From Pseudomonadota bacterium (GTDB taxonomy: Bacteria > Pseudomonadota > Gammaproteobacteria > Burkholderiales > Rhodocyclaceae), in NCBI GenBank assembly GCA_009778425.1, contig WRJU01000251.1, forward strand, positions 1-34,275: DNA of 34,275 nt. The letters are read 5' to 3'. Positions 8,613 through 15,575 of this stretch are shown in pieces. Position 1 is the first letter of the stretch; each line of letters begins with the position of its first letter. A program made the translations under genes and the position numbers. The notes under the pieces were generated by a model, which was not told where the DNA came from, searched no databases, and was given only the letters and a program-made list of their open reading frames with translations.

Positions 8613-9012
8613 CTACCCGCCTGCTGTGCCGTTCTTCTCATGCTCGATCTGTTCCTGGGCCTGTTCGCACCATTTGCGCAAATCATCGACATCAAACGCA
8701 TCGATCTCACTGGGCTGGAAGCCGAACCACCTCGCCAGCAGCCCCATCATCGGCCACAGGTTTTTTTCGCTGATTAACCATGGCGCGAAAGGAGTCTTGA
8801 AGCGCACCGTAGTCGGCCGCATCCATTTCCTCGATGTCTTCGGCGGTCAGCCCACAGAGGACGGAAAAGAGGCCGATTTCCTGGTCTTCTGCGCTGCTGC
8901 CGAAGCGCTTGGAAGCCTTGATGTCTCTTACTTTTGGGCGGCGCACCGGGAGACTGGTGATTTCTTTCCCGCCAGCAGGGGTGAATGGGTAAAGCAGGTC
9001 GAGTTTTTCCAT
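8613..9012 (-). CDS. Frameshifted tail chaperone gpE-E' (fusion product)
   Basis: Beyond the A7 run at 8767-8761 (minus strand ..GCG AAAAAAA CCT..), the frame offset by +1 (equivalently -2) from gpE stays open to 8613. It encodes WPMMGLLARWFGFQPSEIDAFDVDDLRKWCEQAQEQ. This matches the P2 gpE' pattern (W-F-x-P-S-E-x-x-x-M/F-x-x-x-x-L-x-x-W). No good start codon with a Shine-Dalgarno site precedes it, so a recoding event inside the A7 run is the likely route, as in other tail chaperone pairs. The -1 frame, used by P2, closes within five codons (TGA), so this phage would need -2 or +1. Position and family support are strong. The exact slip point is inferred. Confidence 0.75.
8707..9012 (-). CDS. 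E: Tail assembly chaperone gpE
   Basis: A 101-residue protein located between the tail tube and tape measure, matching the phage tail assembly chaperone family (E, 41 or 14). Key stretch: RFGSSAEDQEIGLFSVLCGLTAEDIEEMDAADYGALQDSF. I chose the ATG at 9012 (MEKLDLLYPFTPAG), which has AGGA about 8 nt upstream. The longer frame to 9171 crosses a terminator-like region and lacks conserved sequence. Chaperones of this type wrap the tape measure during assembly. They are usually made in two forms through a programmed frameshift near the 3' end (see the E' entry). Confidence 0.87.
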   Translation of the reverse strand: MEKLDLLYPFTPAGGKEITSLPVRRPKVRDIKASKRFGSSAEDQEIGLFSVLCGLTAEDIEEMDAADYGALQDSFRAMVNQRKKPVADDGAAGEVVRLPAQ

Positions 9013-9033
9013 GTTTTTTCCTGAAATTGGACT

Positions 9034-9070
9034 GAAAAAGTCCCCGAAGGGAGCCAGCCCCGCAACGGGG
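9034..9070 (-). terminator. Terminator-like double hairpin between tail tube and gpE
   Basis: In the 176-bp gap between the tube gene and gpE, two small stems follow one another on the minus strand. The first is CCCCG-TTG-CGGGG (9070-9058). The second is TCCC-TTCG-GGGA (9052-9041), with the very stable C(UUCG)G tetraloop, followed at once by CTTTTTC. This looks like a weak or attenuating Rho-independent terminator. It would lower expression of the tail assembly genes relative to the sheath and tube, which are needed in many more copies. Confidence 0.55.
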
Positions 9071-9188
9071 AGGTGATCGTTGCTGGCTGGCTGCCAGTGT
9101 TGTTTTGCGTCGCCCTCACCGCTGGCTGGAGGGCGGCGCGGCACAGCTTGAGCCGACGCCGCGCGTGTCACGCTCTCGATGAGTCCGG

Positions 9189-9713
9189 TTAGCCGCCGAT
9201 GTTCCGGCGGTACGTGGCGAGCATGTCTTCGCCGCCAACGCGGAAAATGTTGGCGAGCACGTCCAGTTCCAGCACTTCTTTCCCATCAATCACCTGCTTG
9301 ACGTAGGTGCAGGAGAAGCCCGCCTGGAAGTCGGCGTTTTCATGCTGCTTGAACGTGCCGAGAGGGTTTTTCTTGAACATCACCGTCAGGTAAGTGACCA
9401 GGGACTTTTCCTCGACGCGCCCTTGCGCGCCATAGGTCTCGATGTTCGAGCGGCACTGGAGCTGCACGGCCTTGAAGGGGTTTGCCATGATCGCGGCAGA
9501 ATCGTCGTAGAGGGAATTCCACTTGATTTCGCCTTCGAGCTTATCGAAGCCGGAGGGCAATTCGATCTTGCCCACCATGCCGAGAGCCTTGTGCTCGGTC
9601 ATCGTTGCCGTGATGTCCGGGAGCTTGATCTCCTCGGCACGGCCCAGTAACGAGTTGCCGTTGGCGTAGACGTTGGCGTTGACGATGCGGTTGATTTGAA
9701 TTTTTCCGGGCAT
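9189..9713 (-). CDS. FII: Major tail tube protein (P2 FII-like)
   Basis: A 174-residue tail tube protein. The start MPGKIQINRIVNANVYANGNSLLGRAEEIKLPD and the block HKALGMVGKIELPSGFDKLEGEIKWNS are typical of P2 gpFII. The C-terminal half carries GFSCTYVKQVIDGKEVLELDVLANIFRVGGEDMLATYRRNIG, the conserved tube-closing region. It forms the inner tube through which DNA passes. The start codon is one base past the end of the sheath gene, so the two highly expressed proteins are produced from one message. A terminator-like structure follows. Confidence 0.95.
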   Translation of the reverse strand: MPGKIQINRIVNANVYANGNSLLGRAEEIKLPDITATMTEHKALGMVGKIELPSGFDKLEGEIKWNSLYDDSAAIMANPFKAVQLQCRSNIETYGAQGRVEEKSLVTYLTVMFKKNPLGTFKQHENADFQAGFSCTYVKQVIDGKEVLELDVLANIFRVGGEDMLATYRRNIGG

Positions 9714-9714
9714 C

Positions 9715-11145
9715 TCAGTTGTTCCCCTTCAAGGTCAGCAGGTATTCCGAGGTGATCTCGGTCTCGTATGTGAGCCGTTCCATCGGCGTGGGCGGGTTGT
9801 ATTTGTAACTGATGAGCAAGTGCCCCGCCGCGAGTTCGGTTTCCTCGTTTCGTTCCGGGTCGAACCACGCCTTGAAACCCAGCAGCGCCCCATCGCCGAT
9901 CAACTTTCTCCCGTAGGCGTTGACAGATTCCAGCAAGGCATCGATGAGGGCCTGGTCGAGCGGCATGTCGACGAACTGGAGGCTGAAGTACCGGAGCGAC
10001 TCGTTGATCATGTCGCCGGTGCGGCGAACGTTCTCAAAGTTCTTCATGTGAGTGATGGTTGGCCACGCCGCCGTGCGGTTGCCCCAGAGCCGGTAGCCCG
10101 TGCCGTAGCTGGAAAACACGGTGGTGATGCCCTGTTCGTTCAACAGGTTCACCTCAGACTGCGGGTCATCGATCATGGCGGAAAGCTGCCGCTCAACGCC
10201 GATCACGCCAACGAGTTCCTGGTTGGAACTCGACAACCAGAAACCTTTGTCAAGGTCGACCTTGGCGCGCAGCGCCGCCGCGTGGATGGAGAGAGGAACC
10301 AACCGCTCTGTGTTGCTTGCGGGGTCGTAGCCAACCATATGCGGGTAGCATAGCCGCACCCTCTCGCTGGATGTATTGAAATTGATCGTGCCGTTCGGGC
10401 CGCGACCTGCGAGCGCCTGTGCAAACGATGTTCCGATGGGCGCGTCGATGTAGGAAACGCCCCCCAGTTCATCGGCCAGGCCGATCAGCGCCGTGGAGAC
10501 GGATGTCAGCGAGCCAAAGGCAGGGGCGATGAGGATTTTGGCGAAGAAACCAAATTGGTTGTAGGTGTCCTTGAGCGCCTTCATCCCCGTGCGCTGTCCG
10601 GCGGCGTTGACCGTGCCGAGGATGTCGGAGGCCGTGACCAGGCTCGGGTCGGTGTGGTCGTAGCTCGCGTTGAGCGTTGCGCCCGCAGGGATGTTTCCGT
10701 CAGGCACACGGGTGAGGATGCCGCTGGCCAAGTCCGCCGTGTAGTCCGTGACGGCCTGATAGGTGGTCGCTCCGTCCGTGCTCTGAATGACCAAGTTACT
10801 GACTGACCCAAAGGCAAGCCGCCCACGGTCGGTGACGGCACCGAGGCGCAACGCCTCGTCGGCCACTGCCGATTTGTGAATGGCCGGGTCGCACACGTTG
10901 ATAACGATGACGGTGGCCGCGCCATAACCGGCGATGATGTCGAGCGCCTGCGGGATGGTATAGCCAGAGAGTTTCGGCCCCCAGGTTGCGCTGTCCTTTT
11001 CGGAGAGCCACAGCGTTGGCTTGTTCGCGGGGCCGCTCGGAGCCGTACCGATCAGGGCAATGACTGCCGACTTGACCGCTTTGACGGGGCGCGGGCCGCG
11101 TTCGACTTCGATGGTTTCCACGCCGTGCAAATAGTTTGCAGCCAT
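9715..11145 (-). CDS. FI: Contractile tail sheath protein (P2 FI-like)
   Basis: A 476-residue tail sheath protein. N-terminal VETIEVERGPRPVKAVKSAVIALIGTAP is the P2/BcepMu sheath start. SYIDAPIGTS and PHMVGYDPASNTERLVPLSIHAAALRAKVDLDKGFWLSSSNQEL form the central domain. The C-terminus TELAAGHLLISYKYNPPTPMERLTYETEITSEYLL is the conserved sheath domain with the handshake strands. It is longer than P2 FI (about 396) because of an inserted beta domain at about 90-170, as in BcepMu-like sheaths. Its presence proves a contractile, myovirus-type tail. Confidence 0.95.
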   Translation of the reverse strand: MAANYLHGVETIEVERGPRPVKAVKSAVIALIGTAPSGPANKPTLWLSEKDSATWGPKLSGYTIPQALDIIAGYGAATVIVINVCDPAIHKSAVADEALRLGAVTDRGRLAFGSVSNLVIQSTDGATTYQAVTDYTADLASGILTRVPDGNIPAGATLNASYDHTDPSLVTASDILGTVNAAGQRTGMKALKDTYNQFGFFAKILIAPAFGSLTSVSTALIGLADELGGVSYIDAPIGTSFAQALAGRGPNGTINFNTSSERVRLCYPHMVGYDPASNTERLVPLSIHAAALRAKVDLDKGFWLSSSNQELVGVIGVERQLSAMIDDPQSEVNLLNEQGITTVFSSYGTGYRLWGNRTAAWPTITHMKNFENVRRTGDMINESLRYFSLQFVDMPLDQALIDALLESVNAYGRKLIGDGALLGFKAWFDPERNEETELAAGHLLISYKYNPPTPMERLTYETEITSEYLLTLKGNN

Positions 11146-11148
11146 TGT

Positions 11149-11352
11149 TCAGGCTCCTTTTGTGGTTTTCTTGATGCCAGCCGCCTTCGCAGGAGCAATG
11201 GGCTTGAGAAGCCCTCGCGCCAGCAGCATGCTGGTGTATTCGTGGTTTTCAGGCAGATCGACCGCCTTACCGGGGACAAGCAGCACTTCACATGTGCTGC
11301 CGTCCGCTTTGAGCGTGACGCCGCCCATGGGGCCGATGTAGAGATAGTTCAT
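11149..11352 (-). CDS. Small Mu gp38-like protein
   Basis: A 67-residue protein (MNYLYIGPMGGVTLKADGSTCEVLLVPGKAVDLPENHEYTSMLLARGLL) followed by a lysine/alanine-rich tail. It sits exactly where Mu and BcepMu-like phages carry a small protein just before the sheath gene. It starts in an ATGA overlap with the preceding gp37-like gene. The short beta-rich body suggests a head-tail joining or tail-terminator accessory role, but I do not know its function. Confidence 0.75.
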   Translation of the reverse strand: MNYLYIGPMGGVTLKADGSTCEVLLVPGKAVDLPENHEYTSMLLARGLLKPIAPAKAAGIKKTTKGA

Positions 11353-11813
11353 TTCGTTTCTTCCAGTTCGATTCCGGTAAAGGCTGGACCCGCCGGGGCG
11401 TCGACATCTTCGAGAGCGACGGATTCGACGGCGAAGTCCACCGCGTATTGCCAGAGGCCAGCGGCTTCGCCCAGGTAGGTATCAGCAACGGCGCGTAGCG
11501 GCTTGCAGTCCGGTAAGCGGTGTCCGAGCAGCGTCAGGCGCACGGCATCCACGGCATCGACCGCGCCGCCGCGCCCGTTGAGCTGGCGCATCACCACCGT
11601 GACCGTCACGCGCAGCTCGCGCGGCTGCATCACGTAGGTGGTCGTCACAGGCGCGCTGTAGCGGCTGCCCGCGTAGCTCACGAGCAATGCGCCACCAGGG
11701 TGGTTGAGCCGGTAGTCGCGTGGTTTTTCCGGGAAATACTCGACGGCAAGCGCCGGGAGCTTTTCCTTCAGCCGCGCGATAACGGCCTCGATGATTTCGA
11801 GCGTGGTAGCCAT
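11349..11813 (-). CDS. Mu gp37-like head-tail joining protein
   Basis: A 154-residue protein with the Gp37-family pattern: LEIIEAVIARLKEKLPALAVEYFPEKPRDYRLNHPGGALLVSYAGSRY, then RELRVTVTVVMRQLNGRGGAVDAVDAVRLTLLGHRLPDCKPLRAV. In Mu-type phages this position, between gp36 and the sheath, holds the tail terminator or connector protein that caps the tube and docks to the head. It begins one base after the gp36-like stop and overlaps the following small gene by 4 bp. Confidence 0.85.
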   Translation of the reverse strand: MATTLEIIEAVIARLKEKLPALAVEYFPEKPRDYRLNHPGGALLVSYAGSRYSAPVTTTYVMQPRELRVTVTVVMRQLNGRGGAVDAVDAVRLTLLGHRLPDCKPLRAVADTYLGEAAGLWQYAVDFAVESVALEDVDAPAGPAFTGIELEETK

Positions 11814-11814
11814 G

Positions 11815-12249
11815 TCAGTACCTGTCCAGCACGTTGTTGCCGAAGCGTTGCGGGCGGGCGCGCACCTTGATCTCGCCGGGCTCCGGGGCGGACGCTCCAG
11901 ACGGGACGCCCAGGGTGATCCGGTTGTCGCGGATGGCCTCCAGCGTCTGGATCGCGGCCTTCCAGGTGCGCGTCACCGCCTCGGGCAGATCGTTGCCTTC
12001 CGGGCGGCGGGCGTAGAGCCAATGCCGTGCGAGGTTGACCGTCATGTCCTTGATGATGCTCGGCACGGGATCAAGCGGCAGGTTGTAGCGCCCGCGCAGA
12101 TAGCCGTCGACGAGTTCGACCGCTTGCCGGATGGCCTCTTCCACCACGGGCAAATTGATGTCCGTGGCGGTCGCATCGTCATCCGAGAGCCAGACGAGCG
12201 TCTGGGCAGGGATGGCGAGTTGAAGGTCGGCCAGCGTGCAGTAGGGCAT
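11815..12249 (-). CDS. DUF1320 / Mu gp36-like head completion protein
   Basis: A 144-residue DUF1320 (gp436/gp36) protein: MPYCTLADLQLAIPAQTLVWLSDD, EEAIRQAVELVDGYLRGRYNLPLDPVPSIIKDMTVNLARHWLYARRP. This all-helical family acts as a head-tail connector (adaptor) in Mu-type phages. The ATG overlaps the stop of the capsid cement gene at position 12249. Length and start are standard for the family. Confidence 0.92.
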   Translation of the reverse strand: MPYCTLADLQLAIPAQTLVWLSDDDATATDINLPVVEEAIRQAVELVDGYLRGRYNLPLDPVPSIIKDMTVNLARHWLYARRPEGNDLPEAVTRTWKAAIQTLEAIRDNRITLGVPSGASAPEPGEIKVRARPQRFGNNVLDRY

Positions 12250-12581
12250 CAGATTCCCCGGATGATCCGGATGAGTTCGCCCGCGCCGCCCGCTTCGTCG
12301 ACGGCATAGCCGTTGCAGACGCCTTCAGCGCTCTCAACCGCGCGGCCTTCTCCGTCGCTGTTGATTTCCGCGCCCTGGGCGACGGCTCCACCAGACTCCA
12401 CAAGCATGACGCCAATCACGTTGATGGGTGCGGGAGCCCCAGCTTCGGATTCTGCCTCGAGTACGCCGAGGGCTTTGGCTTCGCCCGTTGCTCGTTTGCC
12501 GTCGAAACCGACGAAGCGGCGGGCGGGGATGTCGGCGTCCAGCGTCTTGGTGATGGTCAGGATTGGGTGTTGCGGCTTCAT
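12249..12581 (-). CDS. DUF2190-type capsid cement (decoration) protein
   Basis: A 110-residue protein with the pattern of DUF2190 capsid cement proteins: ITKTLDADIPARRFVGFDGKRATGEAKALGVLEAESEAGAPAPINVIGVMLVESGGAVAQGAEINSDGEGRAV. The small beta-rich, glycine-rich fold stabilises the expanded capsid shell. It lies just downstream of the capsid gene, separated by one small gene with which it overlaps by 4 bp. The family call is from recall of the sequence pattern and the gene position. Confidence 0.85.
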   Translation of the reverse strand: MKPQHPILTITKTLDADIPARRFVGFDGKRATGEAKALGVLEAESEAGAPAPINVIGVMLVESGGAVAQGAEINSDGEGRAVESAEGVCNGYAVDEAGGAGELIRIIRGI

Positions 12582-12784
12582 TGCTTGGGTTCCTTGGCAG
12601 CAGTGTTTTTGGTGGCAGGAGCGGGTTTCTGTCCGGCTCCAGACGCGGAGACAAGCGTTCCAACAGGCTTGAGCCAGCGGCTGAATTTCTTCGCATCAGC
12701 GTCGGGCAACTCGATCTCAGCGCCATCGGCATACCGTTTGCCGCCCATCCGGAATTCCAAACCGGAAACGACATAGCGGCTCAT
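12578..12784 (-). CDS. Small protein following the capsid gene, unknown
   Basis: A 68-residue protein: MSRYVVSGLEFRMGGKRYADGAEIELPDADAKKFSRWLKPVG, then a low-complexity Ala/Lys/Pro tail. I recognise it only as a small protein often found after the major capsid gene in Mu-like phages. Start and stop both overlap neighbours by 4 bp (ATGA), so it is part of the same translation unit and very likely real. Its function is unknown. Confidence 0.75.
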   Translation of the reverse strand: MSRYVVSGLEFRMGGKRYADGAEIELPDADAKKFSRWLKPVGTLVSASGAGQKPAPATKNTAAKEPKQ

Positions 12785-13704
12785 GACGCAACTCCAGAGA
12801 CCAGATACCCAGCATCCGCGCCGACGATGACGGCTTTATAGATGTCGGTGTGGCGGACGTAGCGCACCTTACCGCCCTCGCTGTCATAGCGGTCGGTCTC
12901 TGGCATGCCCTTGCGGCGCAGGGTGTAGCCGAACGATGGCTCGTCGTAGCTCGCACTGCGTCCGGCTCCGGAGCGGGCAACATAGGCGAGGATGAGGTTG
13001 TCGCCCCAGATGTCGCCGGTCGCGGTGTCCCCGGCGAGCGCCTCGCCGATGTGGATGCTGTCGATCCCGAAGAGGAACCGCAGGTGCTCCAGGGTGATGA
13101 GCTTCCTTTCGTTCCCGCCAAGGGCTTCTTGCAGTTTCGGGTGAAACTTAAGCGCTGCGTAGGTGGCCGCGCCCATGACGACGGTGTTTGGGCGCACCCC
13201 GATGCGGCTGCGGAGGACTTCCTTGGCTTCCTCCACCACGCCGACGGGGTCGCCGCCGCCGTTCTTCCAGCTATCCGAACCGGCCAGCGCGACTTTTGCG
13301 CCAGACAGGTAATTGTCCGGGTTCTGTGCAAGCTGCGCGGCACCCCACTCGCGCTTCAGGTCGATGGAGTCCTTCACGCGGATGGCGGCGCGGGACTCGA
13401 TGTCAAACATCGACTCATTTTCTTCCCGGTAGTCGCACGGGTAGGCGAGGTCATGCTCGCGCAGCACCACGTCCAAGTTATTGATGTCGTCTGGCGTCAT
13501 CACATTGGAGGCGGCACGGATGGCGCGCTCAGTATCCCAGAGGCGGAAGGCCTCTTTGCCGAACAGCGGGACGATGACGCCTTCCTTGTCAACGGGGACG
13601 ACGGGAAAAAGGGCTTCGCTGATGAACGCGGCGTTGTGGTAGCCGCGCGCGATCTCGGTCAGGACGGGATCGACGACGCGGAGTTGCTTGAGACGGTCAG
13701 ACAT
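12781..13704 (-). CDS. Major capsid protein (BcepMu/capsid E-like)
   Basis: A 307-residue major head protein. Typical regions: LTEIARGYHNAAFISEALFPVVPVDKEGVIVPLFGKEAFRLWDTERA near the start, LAYPCDYREENESMFDIESRAAIRVKDSIDLKREWGAAQLA for the long helix, and RIGVRPNTVVMGAATYAALKFHPKLQEAL. It ends in a conserved beta region (SFGYTLRRKGMPETDRYDSEGGKVRYVRHTDIYKAVIVGADAGYLV). It follows the protease/scaffold gene by 18 bp. The length agrees with roughly 300-350 residues for this group, which is not closely related in sequence to Mu gpT. Confidence 0.92.
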   Translation of the reverse strand: MSDRLKQLRVVDPVLTEIARGYHNAAFISEALFPVVPVDKEGVIVPLFGKEAFRLWDTERAIRAASNVMTPDDINNLDVVLREHDLAYPCDYREENESMFDIESRAAIRVKDSIDLKREWGAAQLAQNPDNYLSGAKVALAGSDSWKNGGGDPVGVVEEAKEVLRSRIGVRPNTVVMGAATYAALKFHPKLQEALGGNERKLITLEHLRFLFGIDSIHIGEALAGDTATGDIWGDNLILAYVARSGAGRSASYDEPSFGYTLRRKGMPETDRYDSEGGKVRYVRHTDIYKAVIVGADAGYLVSGVAS

Positions 13705-13722
13705 TCTTATGCTCCTGGGTGG

Positions 13723-14709
13723 TTATTGGGCGGCGGCAATGGCTTGCCGGATGGCCTCCCCGTAGGGGATGTGTTTCTCCGACGCCAAGGCGCGAGCGCG
13801 GGCATGCAGGGCAAGCCGGTCGGGGTCGACGTTCTTTTCCGCAAACTCCCGGATCGAGGCATCCGAGACGCCGCCCGTGGCTTTGTTCTTGGTGGCGTGT
13901 TCGCCAAAACTGACGATCGGGTCGCGGCTGCTCAAGAAGGCTTTGAAGGCCGCGCCTATGTCCTGCTTCTGCTCTCCTTCGCCGAATTCGACGGGAGTGC
14001 TGCCCAAGGCATCCAGCAGGCTTTCCACCAGCGGCCTGTCCTTGGGCGCAAGCCGCCCCTGGGCGATCAAGCCTTCGGCAAAGCTGGCGTTCCCGGCATG
14101 CCGCCGCTCGGCGGCTTCGCGCTGGCGCTCCTCTTGCAGCACTTGATTCTGCTGTTTCAGTTGGGCGTTTTCGGCTTGTAGTGCAGCAAGTTCTTCAGGG
14201 GTCACGGTGGTCTCCGGTTCGGTCAAATGTGCCGACGTCGGCACATTCGGTTCAGGGGCAATTTCAGGCTCGTTAAATTCGATTTCGACGACTCCCTCTT
14301 CGCCGTCGGCAAACTGCGGCTCGCGCAGCCCCTTGACGGCGGGCGGCTGTGCGCCAAGGAAGCCGACGTGGCGCAGGTAGTAGCTGCCGGGTTTTGGATT
14401 TGCCGGGGAGTCGGGCGCGTAGAAAGACGCGGAGATTTTTTTATAGCGCCCTGCCGCCACCAGTTCGGCGAAGGCGGGGTCGACCTGATGCGGCTCGGCG
14501 ATGAGGTCGCCCCCCGCAGCGGTGAGCGACTTCACCCAGCCGTAGGCCGGTGCATTGATTTTCGGGTGGCCGACCACAATGGGGGCTTCGTGCGCAGCAG
14601 GGTCGTAAGCCTCGACGCAGCCGATGATGTCGGCTTCGGAGAACAGGATTGGCTCGCCAGCGAGGGGCGTCTGTAGGCCAGCACGGAAGATATGGAGCGG
14701 CTTCATCAT
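13723..14709 (-). CDS. Head maturation protease/scaffold (Mu gpI-like)
   Basis: A protein of about 328 residues that acts as prohead protease and, through its C-terminal half, as scaffold. The N-terminal protease region includes APIVVGHPKINAPAYGWVKSL with the conserved GHP, then RYKKISASFY with the likely catalytic serine, and YYLRHVGFLGAQPPAVKGL. A coiled coil (about 170-205, LAALQAENAQLKQQNQVLQEERQREAAERR) begins the scaffold part. In the linker between them sits the peptide NVPTSAHL, encoded by the palindromic 34-bp repeat described separately. GTG 14715, ATG 14709 and ATG 14706 are all possible starts. Confidence 0.88.
   Translation of the reverse strand: MMKPLHIFRAGLQTPLAGEPILFSEADIIGCVEAYDPAAHEAPIVVGHPKINAPAYGWVKSLTAAGGDLIAEPHQVDPAFAELVAAGRYKKISASFYAPDSPANPKPGSYYLRHVGFLGAQPPAVKGLREPQFADGEEGVVEIEFNEPEIAPEPNVPTSAHLTEPETTVTPEELAALQAENAQLKQQNQVLQEERQREAAERRHAGNASFAEGLIAQGRLAPKDRPLVESLLDALGSTPVEFGEGEQKQDIGAAFKAFLSSRDPIVSFGEHATKNKATGGVSDASIREFAEKNVDPDRLALHARARALASEKHIPYGEAIRQAIAAAQ
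14223..14256. repeat. 34-bp palindromic repeat, copy 1 (inside protease gene)
   Basis: This copy matches the one at 25950-25983 at 33 of 34 positions in the same orientation. The palindromic core is 26 bp (half site CAAATGTGCCGAC and its reverse complement at 14224-14249) with a single mismatch at 14248. It is read in frame on the minus strand as PNVPTSAHL, in the proline/glutamate-rich linker of the protease/scaffold protein. Confidence 0.9.
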
Positions 14710-14715
14710 GGTCAC

Positions 14716-14914
14716 GATGGTGCGCCGCCCGTGAGTCGGGTTCTATTAAACAACTTTAAGACGTGTAGGGAGGGGCATCGCGCCTCTTGCGGGCGCAGAT
14801 GGAAAACAGATGGGGAAACCGCGTCAGAAGCGGTTTATACAAATTTACGGGCGGAAAACGCGGGCGCAGGCGGGCATGGATGCCAGTTGCGCCGAAAACG
14901 GCGCTACGGCCGTT
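14716..14914 (-). other. Non-coding gap with two hairpins, between rha and protease gene
   Basis: No convincing gene is seen here. Just after the rha stop is a perfect stem GCGCCG-(4)-CGGCGC (14904-14889) with no T-tract. Further on is a second perfect stem AAACCGC-(7)-GCGGTTT (14836-14816). These may end or attenuate transcription of the rha cassette, or process the message before the highly expressed head genes. Without a clear U-run they are only terminator-like. Confidence 0.4.
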
Positions 14915-15274
14915 TTATGGCGCGGCGGTCTGCGATGCGATGTAATTCAAGAACAGCGCCCGTTCCGCCCGGCTGTACGCTTCGATGTAACGCTCTCTCC
15001 ACCGCGCTGCCGCAGCGCCCGTGAAGCACATGCACAGGATGGCGAAGCCGTCGCGGGTAATCTCGTACATGGGCATGGCAACCTGCCCGTCGGTCGGGCT
15101 GTATTTATGGTACTGGGTGAGCGCGAAGTTTCGCCGCCGGAACCTCTCCGAGCAATCAAGGCTCTCGATGTCCCGCAGCACATCCTTGTGCGGCTGCTCA
15201 AACCGATTGGAGAGGTCGAGCGAGGTGACGTACAGCCGGTTGCCGTTTTGGCGGATGAGTTGGGTGTCGGCCAC
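14915..15274 (-). CDS. Rha family phage regulatory protein (pRha)
   Basis: A 119-residue Rha-domain protein. The family pattern is clear: RLYVTSLDLSNRFEQPHKDVLRDIESLDC, RRRNFALTQYHKYSPTDGQVAMPMYEITRDGFAILCMCFTGAAAARWRERYIEAYSRAE. Rha proteins are phage regulators known from P22/Phi80-type phages, where they interfere with growth in hosts lacking IHF. The start is the GTG at 15274, chosen because a perfect AGGAGG lies 6 nt upstream; the longer frame to 15427 is out of family. It sits inside the head operon between gpG and the protease, an unusual site for a regulator, which suggests an acquired cargo cassette. Confidence 0.88.
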   Translation of the reverse strand: MADTQLIRQNGNRLYVTSLDLSNRFEQPHKDVLRDIESLDCSERFRRRNFALTQYHKYSPTDGQVAMPMYEITRDGFAILCMCFTGAAAARWRERYIEAYSRAERALFLNYIASQTAAP

Positions 15275-15549
15275 GATTGGCCTCCTGTAGTAGTGGTTGT
15301 TTTTTTCCGCGCTCCCGCTGCGAAACGGGGTGGGCGAAGCCGTGCGGGTTCGCAGACCGGCTACAGGTTCCGGCAGGGCTTGCGCCCTCCCGCACGGCTC
15401 GCCCGTAGGAAGCCGTGCGTTGCACAAAAAAGCCGCGTTTCGTAAAACTGGCGCGGCTGATTGCGCCTGTAGTGGTGGGCTGCGACGCCCGCGTTGTCGT
15501 TGTTTGCGACAGCGGTAGTGAGATTACGACCTGTGAAAATGTTTTGCAA
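15198..15549 (-). pseudogene. Frame-split small gene upstream of rha (Ash/Icd-like?)
   Basis: Two reading frames overlap on the minus strand. The first (TTG 15549 to 15361) encodes ..GRNLTTAVANNDNAGVAAHH.. and YRRNQPRQFYETRLFCATHG. The second, offset +1, runs to 15198 and encodes GFFVQRTASYGRAVREGASPAGTCSRSANPHGFAHPVSQ. The switch point is close to a T6 run (15431-15426). I recall joined versions of such sequences (..RQFYAKRGFFVQ..TASYG..) as small phage proteins near Rha/antirepressor genes, sometimes labelled Ash or Icd-like, but this is from memory. It may be a decayed gene or a recoded one. The second frame overlaps the rha start by 77 bp. A 16-codon mini-ORF (MKNPVVSLIAKHFHRS, 15574-15524) precedes it. 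Confidence 0.45.
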
Positions 15550-15575
15550 TTAGTGAAACGACGGGGTTTTTCATG

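Noticed and set aside
12850-14181. Plus-strand open frame (443 codons) opposite the capsid and protease genes
   Set aside because: Antisense shadow of conserved structural genes. The composition (GVGDVGEEGVH-type) reflects reverse-complement codons.
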